Assembly (NCBI GenBank): GCA_913030835.1
Contig: CAJWDP010000008.1
Coordinates: 29,523-93,522 of the forward strand
Length of the DNA: 64,000 nt
Direction: 5' to 3'
Source: an uncultured Flavobacteriales bacterium
GTDB lineage: Bacteria; Bacteroidota; Bacteroidia; Flavobacteriales_D; Parvicellaceae
Position 1 is the first letter of the stretch, and each line of letters begins with the position of its first letter. Below, piece after piece: positions 36,712 through 45,453 of the stretch. The translations under genes and the position numbers were made by a program. A model generated the notes under the pieces. It was not told where the DNA came from, did no database searches, and saw only the letters and a list, made by a program, of their open reading frames with translations.

Positions 36712-39141
36712 ATGAAAATATCTCACAATTGGTTGACAGCTTATCTGAACCTAAACATTTCAGCTGACGAAATTGCCAGAATATTGACAGATACCGGTTT
36801 GGAAGTTGAAAAATACCATTCCAGAGATTCCGTCCCTGGAATTATTGGCGAAGTATTATCCAAAGAAAAGCATCCCAATGCTGATCGTTTAGCAGTTACT
36901 TCCGTTCGTATTGGAAAAGATTCGGAGTTACAAATTGTTTGTGGAGCTCCGAATGTTTCGGAAGGACAAAAAGTTGTTGTGGTAGCGCCCGGAACCACGA
37001 TAACGCCGGATTCCGGAGATCCAATTGAGATCAAATCAACAAAGATCAGAGGGATAGAATCGAACGGGATGATCTGTTCGGAGTCAGAGTTAGGGATAGG
37101 AGATAACCATGACGGAATATTGGTTCTTGAAGAAGACGCACCGGTTGGACTGGCAGCAGATAGTTACTTCAAGATAGAGACGGATACGCAATATGAAATA
37201 GGACTTACTCCAAACCGAGCCGATGGAATGAGCCATATCGGAGTCGCTCGGGATCTTCTTTGTGCACTCAAACACCAGCAGCTGGCAGATCAAGGAGAAT
37301 ATGTTAACTGGCCGTCTGTGGACGAATTTAAAATTGACTCGCATGACGTCAAAATGAACGTCGCAGTGAAAGATCCTGAAAAATGTCCACGCTACGCGGG
37401 TATTGCAATAACAGGTGTGAATGTGGCTCCGTCTCCGACATGGCTGCAAAATAGACTGAGATCAATCGATCTCAAACCGATTAACAATGTTGTTGACGCG
37501 ACCAATTTTGTATTACACGAAATTGGACAACCTCTACATGCGTTCGATCTTTCCAAGATCAAAAACAATAAAGTGATGGTCCAAACCCTACCCGGGAAGA
37601 CCAAATTTACTTCACTCGACGCTGTTGAGCGGGAGCTGGATCAGGACGACCTGATCATTTGCAATGAAAATGAAGGCATGTGCATTGCGGGAGTATTTGG
37701 CGGATTAGAACACGGTGTTTCCGAAAACACAAAGGATATTTTTCTTGAAAGTGCTTACTTCAACCCCGTTTCAATACGAAAATCGGCTAAACGTCATGGG
37801 TTGAACACGGATGCATCTTACAGATTTGAGCGAGGAATTGATCCGGACAAAGTAGTTTATGCGCTTAAAAGGGCAGCGTTACTGATCCAAGAAGTCGCTG
37901 GTGGTTCAGTAGCTTCCGAGCTAATCGACCTTTATCCAAAAAAATTAGAACCCTTTAAAACACAGCTTGATCTGTTGAACCTCAACTCAGTTGCGGGAAC
38001 CTCCATTGAAGCCGGAACTGTCAGAAACATTCTGAATTGGCTCGACATCGAAATAACTGCGGAAAAAGATACCGTTTGGCAGCTGCAAGTACCTGCTTAC
38101 CGTGTAGATGTAAAAAGGGAAATTGACGTAATTGAAGAGGTGTTGAGGATTTTTGGGTTCAACAACATTCCTTTGCCGGAAAAAATCAACGCCTCATTGA
38201 GCTACAGCACTAAACCGGACCGTGAAAAACTGCAAAATATAGTCTCCGATTTGCTTTCCAACAGCGGTTATTCAGAGATAATGGCCAATTCACTTACAAA
38301 AGGAGAATATGTCAACATGGTTCCAACGGATGAATTGAATCCAAAAGATAGTATCACCATGCTGAACCCATTGAGCTCTGATTTATCTGTGCTTCGGCAA
38401 ACTCTTCTGTTTTCCGGATTGGAATCCATTGCGCACAATTTGAACCGTCAAGAATCGAATCTGAAAATTTATGAGTTCGGAAAAGGATATGCGAAAAAAG
38501 ACGGAACCTACAAAGAGTCATCTCTGTTGTCCGTATTACTCACGGGTTCCAAAGCAGATGAAAGCTGGAACACAAATCAGGAAGAAGTAAGTTACTATTC
38601 AATTATGGGTGCAGTTTCCAGTGTGCTGAACCGGCTCGGAGTTTCTGAAAATCGCGAGCTCAAAGAAAAACGAAATGGAGTATTTGATGAAGGGTCAGAA
38701 CTGTTGATTGAAGGAGCGAAAATAGCGGAAATAGGTAAGGTGAAGAAGGAGATTCTGGAAAAGACCGGCATCAAACAGACCGTTTTCTTTGCGGAGCTAC
38801 AATGGGACATCATCCTAGAAGGGATGAATAATCATTCAATCGCATTTCAACCCATGGCAAAGTATCCTTCCGTGAGAAGAGATTTTTCACTTTTGCTAAA
38901 CAGCGAAATTTCCTTTTCTGAAATAGTTGAAATTGCCAATAAAGCGGAAGGTCAGCTACTGAAGGAAGTCGGTTTGTTCGACGTTTATGAAGGCAAAGGC
39001 CTTCCTCCGGGAAAAAAATCATATGCCGTCAAATTTGTGCTTCAAGATGAAAACGCGACTTTGAATGACAACAGAATTGAACAGGCAATGGCAACCATTC
39101 TTAAACAGCTTGAAAAAAAGCTAGGGGCCAGTTTGAGATAA
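36712..39141 (+). CDS. pheT: Phenylalanine--tRNA ligase beta subunit
   Basis: The beta subunit of the alpha2-beta2 enzyme that charges tRNA-Phe. It is 809 residues, normal length. Domains in order: N-terminal MKISHNWLTAYLNL, a tRNA-binding (EMAP/OB) domain at ~40-150 (EKHPNADRLAVTSV, VCGAPNVSEGQKVVVVAPG), the B3/4 editing domain (~210-385, NVVDATNFVLHEIGQPLHAFD), B5 (~400-475), the catalytic-like core (~490-680) and the ferredoxin-fold anticodon-binding domain (~715-808, KYPSVRRDFSLLL, then VGLFDVYEGKGLPPGKKSYAV). The pheS partner is not in the window. Confidence 0.96.
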   Translation: MKISHNWLTAYLNLNISADEIARILTDTGLEVEKYHSRDSVPGIIGEVLSKEKHPNADRLAVTSVRIGKDSELQIVCGAPNVSEGQKVVVVAPGTTITPDSGDPIEIKSTKIRGIESNGMICSESELGIGDNHDGILVLEEDAPVGLAADSYFKIETDTQYEIGLTPNRADGMSHIGVARDLLCALKHQQLADQGEYVNWPSVDEFKIDSHDVKMNVAVKDPEKCPRYAGIAITGVNVAPSPTWLQNRLRSIDLKPINNVVDATNFVLHEIGQPLHAFDLSKIKNNKVMVQTLPGKTKFTSLDAVERELDQDDLIICNENEGMCIAGVFGGLEHGVSENTKDIFLESAYFNPVSIRKSAKRHGLNTDASYRFERGIDPDKVVYALKRAALLIQEVAGGSVASELIDLYPKKLEPFKTQLDLLNLNSVAGTSIEAGTVRNILNWLDIEITAEKDTVWQLQVPAYRVDVKREIDVIEEVLRIFGFNNIPLPEKINASLSYSTKPDREKLQNIVSDLLSNSGYSEIMANSLTKGEYVNMVPTDELNPKDSITMLNPLSSDLSVLRQTLLFSGLESIAHNLNRQESNLKIYEFGKGYAKKDGTYKESSLLSVLLTGSKADESWNTNQEEVSYYSIMGAVSSVLNRLGVSENRELKEKRNGVFDEGSELLIEGAKIAEIGKVKKEILEKTGIKQTVFFAELQWDIILEGMNNHSIAFQPMAKYPSVRRDFSLLLNSEISFSEIVEIANKAEGQLLKEVGLFDVYEGKGLPPGKKSYAVKFVLQDENATLNDNRIEQAMATILKQLEKKLGASLR

Positions 39142-39320
39142 GCAGTTCCCATTTTAAAGAAGTGTTTAATGGATGATTTCCTGTCCGCCGTTCCTGGGCT
39201 ATTTGCGAACCAGTCCTACGATTGGGTTCATCCATTGAATTGGACAAATAAGCAACGACACAACATTAAAATGAATACGTGCTATTTATTGAGGCATTTT
39301 ATTCTCTACCTTTAGATTCG
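39142..39320 (+). other. Intergenic region with a long-range inverted repeat
   Basis: A 179-bp gap after pheT. It contains a perfect 9-bp inverted repeat, AATGGATGA (39168-39176) and TCATCCATT (39228-39236), enclosing ~51 nt that are less AT-rich than their surroundings and contain a CTGG...CCAG pair. It could be a folded leader or a small RNA; it is not a canonical tRNA. A TACCTTTA element (one mismatch to TAnnTTTG) ends 6 nt before the next ATG. Confidence 0.35.
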
Positions 39321-40247
39321 ATGAAATTCGATACACCGATAACACTTAAAGAATTAGCTGAATTTCTGGAGTGCCAATTTGTGGGGCCGGACGACCATCT
39401 GATTACCGGAATCAATGAAATTCACCGGGCGGAAAAAGGGGATGTTATTTTCGTCGATCATCCAAAATACTATGAAAAGGCTTTGAACTCCGAGGCCACG
39501 ACAATTTTGATCGATCAAGTGGTCGATTGTCCGGAAAACAAAGGGCTTATCGTATCTCAATCCCCCTTTAACGACTTTAATGCCATCACTACTCACTATC
39601 GCCCTTTGCGAAAATGGACAGAACAGATCAGTACTACCGCAATCATTGGTGAATCGACTTGGATACACCCAAATGTATGTATTGGTCACGATGTGCAGAT
39701 CGGAGAGAATTGCATCATACATTCAGGAGTTGTGATAGGAGATCGAACGGTAATTGGCAATGATGTCATCGTTCAAGCCAATTCGACCATCGGTTCAAGC
39801 GCCTTTTATTACAAGAAAACCCAAGATCAGTACAATCGGTTGAATACGTGTGGATCTGTTGTGATAGAGGATGAAGTTGAAATTGGTGCATTGTGCTCAA
39901 TTGATGCTGGCGTAACCGCAACCACTGTCATCGGTGCGGGTACCAAGCTGGACAATCAGGTTCATGTTGGTCATGACACAATTATTGGTAAAAATTGCCT
40001 GTTTGCTGCCCAAGTGGGTGTTGCAGGTTGCGTAGAGATTGAAGACAATGTCACACTGTGGGGCCAGGTCGGAGTTCCGGCAAATAGAAAAATAGGCAAA
40101 GGTGTTGTTGTAATGGGGCAATCCGGTGTTCTGAAAGATTTGGAGGACGGAAAGACCTATTTTGGAAGCCCCGCTGATGAAGCACGGATAAAATATCGGG
40201 AGCTGGCATCATTAAAGAAACTGCCGGAAATCATAGAAAAACTGTAG
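39321..40247 (+). CDS. Second LpxD-like UDP-acylglucosamine N-acyltransferase
   Basis: A 308-residue paralogue of LpxD. It has the N-terminal uridine-binding-like domain (ITLKELAEFLECQFVG, GDVIFVDHPKYYEKAL), the hexapeptide beta helix from ~108, and a His in the catalytic position (His218 in QVHVGHDTIIGKN). It lacks most of the C-terminal helical extension and is 40 residues shorter than the lpxD in the lpx operon. Bacteroidetes often carry such a second copy; whether it acylates a lipid A precursor or another sugar nucleotide is not known. ATG at 39321 is chosen over an upstream in-frame non-ATG start. Its stop abuts the next start codon. Confidence 0.85.
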   Translation: MKFDTPITLKELAEFLECQFVGPDDHLITGINEIHRAEKGDVIFVDHPKYYEKALNSEATTILIDQVVDCPENKGLIVSQSPFNDFNAITTHYRPLRKWTEQISTTAIIGESTWIHPNVCIGHDVQIGENCIIHSGVVIGDRTVIGNDVIVQANSTIGSSAFYYKKTQDQYNRLNTCGSVVIEDEVEIGALCSIDAGVTATTVIGAGTKLDNQVHVGHDTIIGKNCLFAAQVGVAGCVEIEDNVTLWGQVGVPANRKIGKGVVVMGQSGVLKDLEDGKTYFGSPADEARIKYRELASLKKLPEIIEKL

Positions 40248-41483
40248 ATGGCTCAAGCGAAAGTTAACAAACTGCATGAAAAATTACAGCTTAAAGAATT
40301 TAAGCTGACCTCGTTGCTCGAAATCACAAAAGCCATCAATGAAAATTATTCAATTGACCGAATACTGAATATATACGAGTACATTTTACGCGAGCAGCTT
40401 GGGATCACCAAACTGATGCTTTACAGTCAGCAAGATGAGTGGATCTGCTTATTAAAATATGGTGTCAGAGGTGAAGCAAGAAAAGTGGATGTAATATCAG
40501 ATCTCAAGCACATTAAAGAAATTACCGTTATCGAATCATCTTCGGTTTCATCCCTGAATTCTTTTGATGTTGTAATCCCTGTTTATCATAAGGATAATCC
40601 CTTGGCGTATCTCTTAATCGGTGACCTGAACGAGGATGAAATACGAATAAGCCCGACAATCAAACACATGCCCTTCATTCAAACGCTCACAAACATCATC
40701 ATCGTGGCAATTGAAAATAAGAGGTTGGCAAAAGTGAGCTTAGAACAGGAAGTGGCCAAAAAGGAGCTTGAGCTAGCTAGCCAAATGCAGGCGTTACTAT
40801 TCCCACAAAATTTGCCTTCAAACAATCGATTGGATGTTGCAGCAAAATATGAAACCAAGCAAATGGTTGGGGGTGATTATTACGATTTTTTCAAATTAAA
40901 TAACGAAGAATATTGCTTATGTATAGCTGATGTGTCAGGCAAAGGTGTGTCAGCAGCGCTTATCATGAGTAATTTTCAAGCACATTTAAGAGCACATATC
41001 AAGCATCACCAAAAACTAACCATTGATGAAATGATCCACCAGCTGAACGCAGATGTAATGAATGCTGCTGACGGTGAAAAGTTCATCACTTTTTTCTTTG
41101 CCTATTACAACTGTACTGAAAAAACATTGAAGTATTGTAATGCCGGTCATAACCATCCTATTTTGACCGATGGAAAGAAGTCAATTCTATTGGATCAGGG
41201 ATGTATTGGTCTGGGTATGTTAGACGATATTCCTTCAATTAATGTTGAGACACTCCCTATATCTCCACAAATGACACTCTTTTGTTATACGGACGGATTA
41301 GTGGAACTAGAGAACGATGACGATGAAGCTTTTGAGACCGAGCGACTTATCAATATCATTCACGAGAATTATGATCTGAGTATGGCAGATCTCTCTGAGA
41401 CTATTTTTGAAGCACTCGACGACTATAAAGGTGATCGTGATTTTATGGACGATACGGCCATTTTAGGCTGCAGATTCTTCTAG
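40248..41483 (+). CDS. SpoIIE-type PP2C serine phosphatase with GAF-like sensor domain
   Basis: A 411-residue cytoplasmic regulator. Residues ~15-165 look like a GAF-type sensor (ITKAINENYSIDRILNIYEYILREQLGI). A short coiled linker (~165-185) leads into a PP2C/RsbU-type phosphatase domain that is complete: MVGGDYYDF (Asp210), ADVSGKG (Asp228), YCNAGHNHPIL, CYTDGLVE, and the C-terminal metal pair DDTAIL (Asp401-Asp402). Such enzymes dephosphorylate anti-anti-sigma (STAS) proteins in partner-switching, but no STAS or anti-sigma kinase gene is adjacent. It directly follows the LpxD-like gene without a spacer, and its 3' end overlaps the convergent ligase gene by 21 bp. Confidence 0.88.
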   Translation: MAQAKVNKLHEKLQLKEFKLTSLLEITKAINENYSIDRILNIYEYILREQLGITKLMLYSQQDEWICLLKYGVRGEARKVDVISDLKHIKEITVIESSSVSSLNSFDVVIPVYHKDNPLAYLLIGDLNEDEIRISPTIKHMPFIQTLTNIIIVAIENKRLAKVSLEQEVAKKELELASQMQALLFPQNLPSNNRLDVAAKYETKQMVGGDYYDFFKLNNEEYCLCIADVSGKGVSAALIMSNFQAHLRAHIKHHQKLTIDEMIHQLNADVMNAADGEKFITFFFAYYNCTEKTLKYCNAGHNHPILTDGKKSILLDQGCIGLGMLDDIPSINVETLPISPQMTLFCYTDGLVELENDDDEAFETERLINIIHENYDLSMADLSETIFEALDDYKGDRDFMDDTAILGCRFF

Positions 41484-42905
41484 CTCACCTCGCTTCAGTC
41501 GTAATTCAGTTGCCACTATTATAGCGGCAAATCCCCAAACCGGCATTGATGCTTTGTCTGTATCCAGATAATTGTTCAATATGCCGTGGGTGAAATACGT
41601 GAATAATCCCAATATACCAATCAGTATAATCGTCTTGTACCACGGATCTTGCAATTTGAAATACAACTTAATGCCGGAGTAAAACAAGACTGCAACTACC
41701 AGCAACATCGAAATCATTCCCATCAGTCCACTTTCTGCCAAAGGGCCCAGGTATTCACTATGAGCGTTGCCTCCATCTCCAAAATTTGTGCTAATTATGG
41801 TTAAATCTTCATGATGCTGAAACGGGGCATATTCGAAAGCGTAAGTTCCGGGACCATATCCAAAGACAGGCTTTTTCTTAAACATTTCATATGCGCATGC
41901 CCAACGATTTAATCGTTCTAAATTAGACGCGTCACTGGATACATTTGAAATCGACTGAATACGCTCACTAAACTCTTCAGTTGCGTGCTCACTTTTATTC
42001 TTCTTCAATGACATCCATATAGCGTCTTTGTTCGCAAAAAGCAAAGCACCAACGCAAATAACTACAGTAAGAACATAGCTGAATTTGATTTTGTATTTGA
42101 TCAGCAACAGTAAAACCAAAGCTCCTGCCACGCTGATATAAGCCGCACGGGTGTACGAAAAGTACAATGCAAACAAATACATCAGGATAAGAAACCCAAG
42201 CAATAATTTCTGAACATTGTCTCTAGCAAGAAAAAATATGCCAATTAGAGCAGGCAACATAAGAGCCAATACCGCACCATAGGAGGTGTGATCTTTGAAA
42301 AAAGGTGTCATCACCCAATGTCCCTGGTCTTCTCCGAAGCCGTAAAAGGAATGACGGATCAATGTGTATACAATCACTATAGTCAATGAGAAAAAATACA
42401 ACCGCAAAAACCGTTTTATCTTTTCCCGCGATTTGAAATAGGTAGCGCCGAAATAAAAGATCGGAACTATAAACCAGAGCTTGGATAGAAAAAACTTTAA
42501 CGAAACACCAATATTCGAGCTGGTAAAACAAGTTATCAAAGTCCAGCCCAAATAAAATAGAATGGCCATACTCAGAGGATGTGATAAAACACTTCGATCA
42601 ATTCGATCGTTTACAAGCGACCGAATCAGAACCAAAACTGTTATTCCCAACAGCAGTGGTTCTGTGGGCATATAAAAGCCTATACCACCAAAATCAGATA
42701 GATTTTCGAAATTAATTGACAATGGCGTAGCAAGTACCACAAATTCAAAGAGGTAATCAAGGTGAAATATGGCAAAATATACGATTGCCAGTACAATGGG
42801 AATTCCCAGAACTATAGGGAAATCATTAAATAATGCTGTTGAGATCCCCGCGAATCCCAATACCGAGAAATAAAACCAGAAAAAGCGGTACTTATGGGCA
42901 AGCAT
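41463..42905 (-). CDS. O-antigen ligase/polymerase family protein (WaaL/Wzy)
   Basis: A 480-residue polytopic membrane protein with about 12 hydrophobic segments. The Wzy_C-type signature (PF04932) is visible: FSYTRAAYISVAGALVLLL at mid-protein and, in the long periplasmic loop, PVFGYGPGTYAFEYAPFQ followed by GGNAHSEYLGPLAESGLMGM with the conserved His. These enzymes polymerise or ligate undecaprenyl-linked glycans on the periplasmic side. Ligase and polymerase cannot be told apart from sequence. The ATG overlaps the chain-length gene's stop by 1 bp, so the two are coupled. Confidence 0.85.
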   Translation of the reverse strand: MLAHKYRFFWFYFSVLGFAGISTALFNDFPIVLGIPIVLAIVYFAIFHLDYLFEFVVLATPLSINFENLSDFGGIGFYMPTEPLLLGITVLVLIRSLVNDRIDRSVLSHPLSMAILFYLGWTLITCFTSSNIGVSLKFFLSKLWFIVPIFYFGATYFKSREKIKRFLRLYFFSLTIVIVYTLIRHSFYGFGEDQGHWVMTPFFKDHTSYGAVLALMLPALIGIFFLARDNVQKLLLGFLILMYLFALYFSYTRAAYISVAGALVLLLLIKYKIKFSYVLTVVICVGALLFANKDAIWMSLKKNKSEHATEEFSERIQSISNVSSDASNLERLNRWACAYEMFKKKPVFGYGPGTYAFEYAPFQHHEDLTIISTNFGDGGNAHSEYLGPLAESGLMGMISMLLVVAVLFYSGIKLYFKLQDPWYKTIILIGILGLFTYFTHGILNNYLDTDKASMPVWGFAAIIVATELRLKRGELEESAA

Positions 42906-43894
42906 TACTTTTGCTTAATCACCTTAACCTTCTCAAAAAGAAGAATGAGTATTAATCCAAGTAGAGTTGAAACAAACGTTGACACCGAAACAATGATCCA
43001 ACGAACAGGCCTTGCTTTCCGATCCGATGTATACGCCTCTTCTACAACAAACTTATGTGTATAATTCAAGTTCGCATTTGCCTCCGCTTGTTCAAAAGCC
43101 GCTTCTACCTCAGCAAGTCTTTCGTGTTTCAATTTTAATTCGTGGCTGAATGAAGCAAGAGAACTCCCATACTTGTCATTCATCGAAATCTTCTTCCTTA
43201 TCTCTTCTTTTGTTACAGCATCCGTTGCATTAGCTAGAGCTTCCATTAACGAAGCCTGCGTTTGATTACCGCCAACACCGACCTCATTTAATTTTTTCAG
43301 CGTATCAACAATAGCTTCCAGCTCTTTTTCAACAACTTCCTTCTTATTCCGGGTGATATCCAGCTCATAACTTGCTCGCTCCCTGATCATTCTGTTTTTC
43401 ACGGTATCCAGCAGCTTCGAGAGATCATTTGCCATGTGCATCGCCCGCTCAGGATCAACATCGTATACTTTAATTAATACCGATCCAAAACGCGTCCGAT
43501 CCGCCGATACATGGTTGTTGTATTTTTCATAGAGATCATTCATTTTTGTCGGAGAGCTTGGATTGATCTCATACACAGAGTCCAGATCGTACTTTTCAAT
43601 TATCCTACTTCTAATCTCTGCGGAACCAAGAATTTGGATGACCTGCTCTGCTTCTTCCTCTTCACCAAACTGCGTAGCCGATTGGTTCTGATTCGCGTTA
43701 GAGCTAAATGTAACTGTATTCGATTTCGCAGGGTAGATGGTAACACTGGACAAATACTCCTCCTTCATTGTAAGTGAAACAATACTTGAAACTACCGCTG
43801 CCAGCACAAAAACAAAAATTAAGTGAATCTTCCATTTCCAAATGACCTCCATTAGATCGAAGGAATTGAAATCTTTTGAGTCCGATGTTGACAT
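42905..43894 (-). CDS. Polysaccharide chain-length determinant (Wzz-type)
   Basis: A 329-residue inner-membrane protein with the PCP architecture: a cytoplasmic N terminus (FNSFDLMEVIWKWK), TM1 at ~24-46, a large periplasmic helical domain with coiled coils (~150-290), and TM2 at ~302-321. There is no C-terminal tyrosine-kinase domain. The Wzz N-terminal motif (LWKWK-type) is present. It sets the modal length of the polymer made by the adjacent ligase/polymerase. A TACATTTG element upstream suggests its own promoter in addition to read-through from the flippase gene. Confidence 0.85.
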   Translation of the reverse strand: MSTSDSKDFNSFDLMEVIWKWKIHLIFVFVLAAVVSSIVSLTMKEEYLSSVTIYPAKSNTVTFSSNANQNQSATQFGEEEEAEQVIQILGSAEIRSRIIEKYDLDSVYEINPSSPTKMNDLYEKYNNHVSADRTRFGSVLIKVYDVDPERAMHMANDLSKLLDTVKNRMIRERASYELDITRNKKEVVEKELEAIVDTLKKLNEVGVGGNQTQASLMEALANATDAVTKEEIRKKISMNDKYGSSLASFSHELKLKHERLAEVEAAFEQAEANANLNYTHKFVVEEAYTSDRKARPVRWIIVSVSTFVSTLLGLILILLFEKVKVIKQK

Positions 43895-43915
43895 AATTAC
43901 CTGTTATTAACCTCG

Positions 43916-43923
43916 CAAATGTA
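43916..43923 (-). promoter_or_regulatory. -7 element between flippase and chain-length genes
   Basis: On the minus strand TACATTTG matches TAnnTTTG exactly and ends 21 nt before the ATG of the Wzz-type gene. No good -33 TTTG is at the standard distance. Confidence 0.4.
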
Positions 43924-43946
43924 ACAAAATGCTAAAACAGTACTTG

Positions 43947-45395
43947 TTACAATTTATTGTTCCTGTCTTTAACAATTTCCAACATTTTAAATGGATTGAG
44001 CAATCCCGTAACCCAGCATCCTATAGCTAAAACTCCTAGCATAAGGAGAAACTCGGAGCTCCAGGACCAATCCAATGCAGATTGAAAATAGAACCCCATC
44101 GAAAAAGCCAATGCTGTTAGCACTATCATTTTTGTAATCAAAACCAGATTCATTTCAAGTTGAAAATGACGTTTGGTTATGATCATTTGTGCAAATCCCG
44201 CGATACCTTGTGTGCATAAGCTAGCAATGGCTGCTCCATATGCACCATACCCAGGAATAAGAAGAAAGTTCAACACGATATTCAAGACTAATCCTATAGA
44301 AGAGGTTGCGTTCAGCTCTTTCAGCTTTCCTCCGGCAGTTAACAGCGTGCTAAACAGAAAAGTTGTGCTGATTACAAAAAAGCTGAGCATTAGCATTCCA
44401 AAAGAGTTATCTGCTACCAAAGAAGTTCCTTCGTACCGAAAATCCATTAAATGTGCTCTGTAAAAATAGGCAGGTACTCCTATTATTAATCCACCGGAGA
44501 ATAGCATTTTAACAGCCAACAAAAAAATCCTTTGAACGTCTTTTTTCTCTTTTAGCAGCCTGGAAAATATGGGGAGCAATAGTCCTGCGAACATAAAAAT
44601 GACCATATTAAGTGCTTCAAACAATCGAAAACCCTGAGCATATCGACCCGCTTGCTCTCCCCGATCGTCAATCAACTTTTCTAGCATAACACTGTCCGCG
44701 CGATTGTAAAAGGTCATCAAAATAATGAGCAGTGCAAAAGGAAAACTCTTTTTCAGGATTACCATTGCGAACGGCAAATTCAGTTTGAGCTTCAGGCTTT
44801 TCACATTTGGAAGAATAAAAAAGAACGCTACCAAAGCACTAAAACTGTAGCAAATTGTTTGGGCATAAACAAACCACTCTATCTGAAATGGTTGTTCTGT
44901 TACACCACCCCAAAGTAGGATGGAGCAGGTAATAATGAGCAATACTCGATCTAGAACAGAGATAAAGCTGTCTTTAGCAAAAAGTAACATTCCGTTCAAA
45001 ACAGAGCGGAAGTAAAGTATGAATGCAATAATAATTTGATTTAGCACGAGCCATGGAAGTAGGCCATACAGATCATAACCAAGAACAGAGGCACCTATTA
45101 TGCATATCAGAGCATAGGGTACAACAAGCAGTAATCTGAGTGTAAATATTCCTGAAAACTGTTTTCTAACCAATTGGGAATGCCGGGCTATATTTCGGGT
45201 GTTGAAATTGATTATACCCAGATCAAGAACGATATTGAATAAGATCGTAAATGCCAAAATAGCAAAGTACTGACCATACTCACTCTCTCCTACTCGATCC
45301 AATATCTCCGCATCAACCCCAACAATGTAAAAAGGCTTTACCAAAAAATTTAGTACCAGTAGAAGGATAAGATTCAGGATGAATTTCCGTTGCAT
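43947..45395 (-). CDS. Polysaccharide flippase (Wzx/MurJ-like, MATE superfamily)
   Basis: A 482-residue membrane protein with about 14 hydrophobic segments spread along its length, starting FILNLILLLVLNFLVKPFYIVGVDAEILDRVG. The charge pattern and the mid-protein segment NRADSVMLEKLIDDRGEQAGRYAQGFRLFEALN match polysaccharide-biosynthesis flippases of the MOP superfamily. It would move undecaprenyl-linked oligosaccharides across the inner membrane for the polymerase/ligase downstream. It is divergent from the GT4 gene, with a 58-bp intergenic region. Confidence 0.85.
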   Translation of the reverse strand: MQRKFILNLILLLVLNFLVKPFYIVGVDAEILDRVGESEYGQYFAILAFTILFNIVLDLGIINFNTRNIARHSQLVRKQFSGIFTLRLLLVVPYALICIIGASVLGYDLYGLLPWLVLNQIIIAFILYFRSVLNGMLLFAKDSFISVLDRVLLIITCSILLWGGVTEQPFQIEWFVYAQTICYSFSALVAFFFILPNVKSLKLKLNLPFAMVILKKSFPFALLIILMTFYNRADSVMLEKLIDDRGEQAGRYAQGFRLFEALNMVIFMFAGLLLPIFSRLLKEKKDVQRIFLLAVKMLFSGGLIIGVPAYFYRAHLMDFRYEGTSLVADNSFGMLMLSFFVISTTFLFSTLLTAGGKLKELNATSSIGLVLNIVLNFLLIPGYGAYGAAIASLCTQGIAGFAQMIITKRHFQLEMNLVLITKMIVLTALAFSMGFYFQSALDWSWSSEFLLMLGVLAIGCWVTGLLNPFKMLEIVKDRNNKL

Positions 45396-45453
45396 GTTGA
45401 AGGCAGACCCTTTTGCCGACTAAAATATTATAAATTCGCCACTTAGGATAGTG

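Noticed and set aside
39142..39320. tRNA-like element after pheT
   Set aside because: The GGGTTCATCC stretch hints at a T arm, but no acceptor stem, anticodon arm or correct spacing is present.
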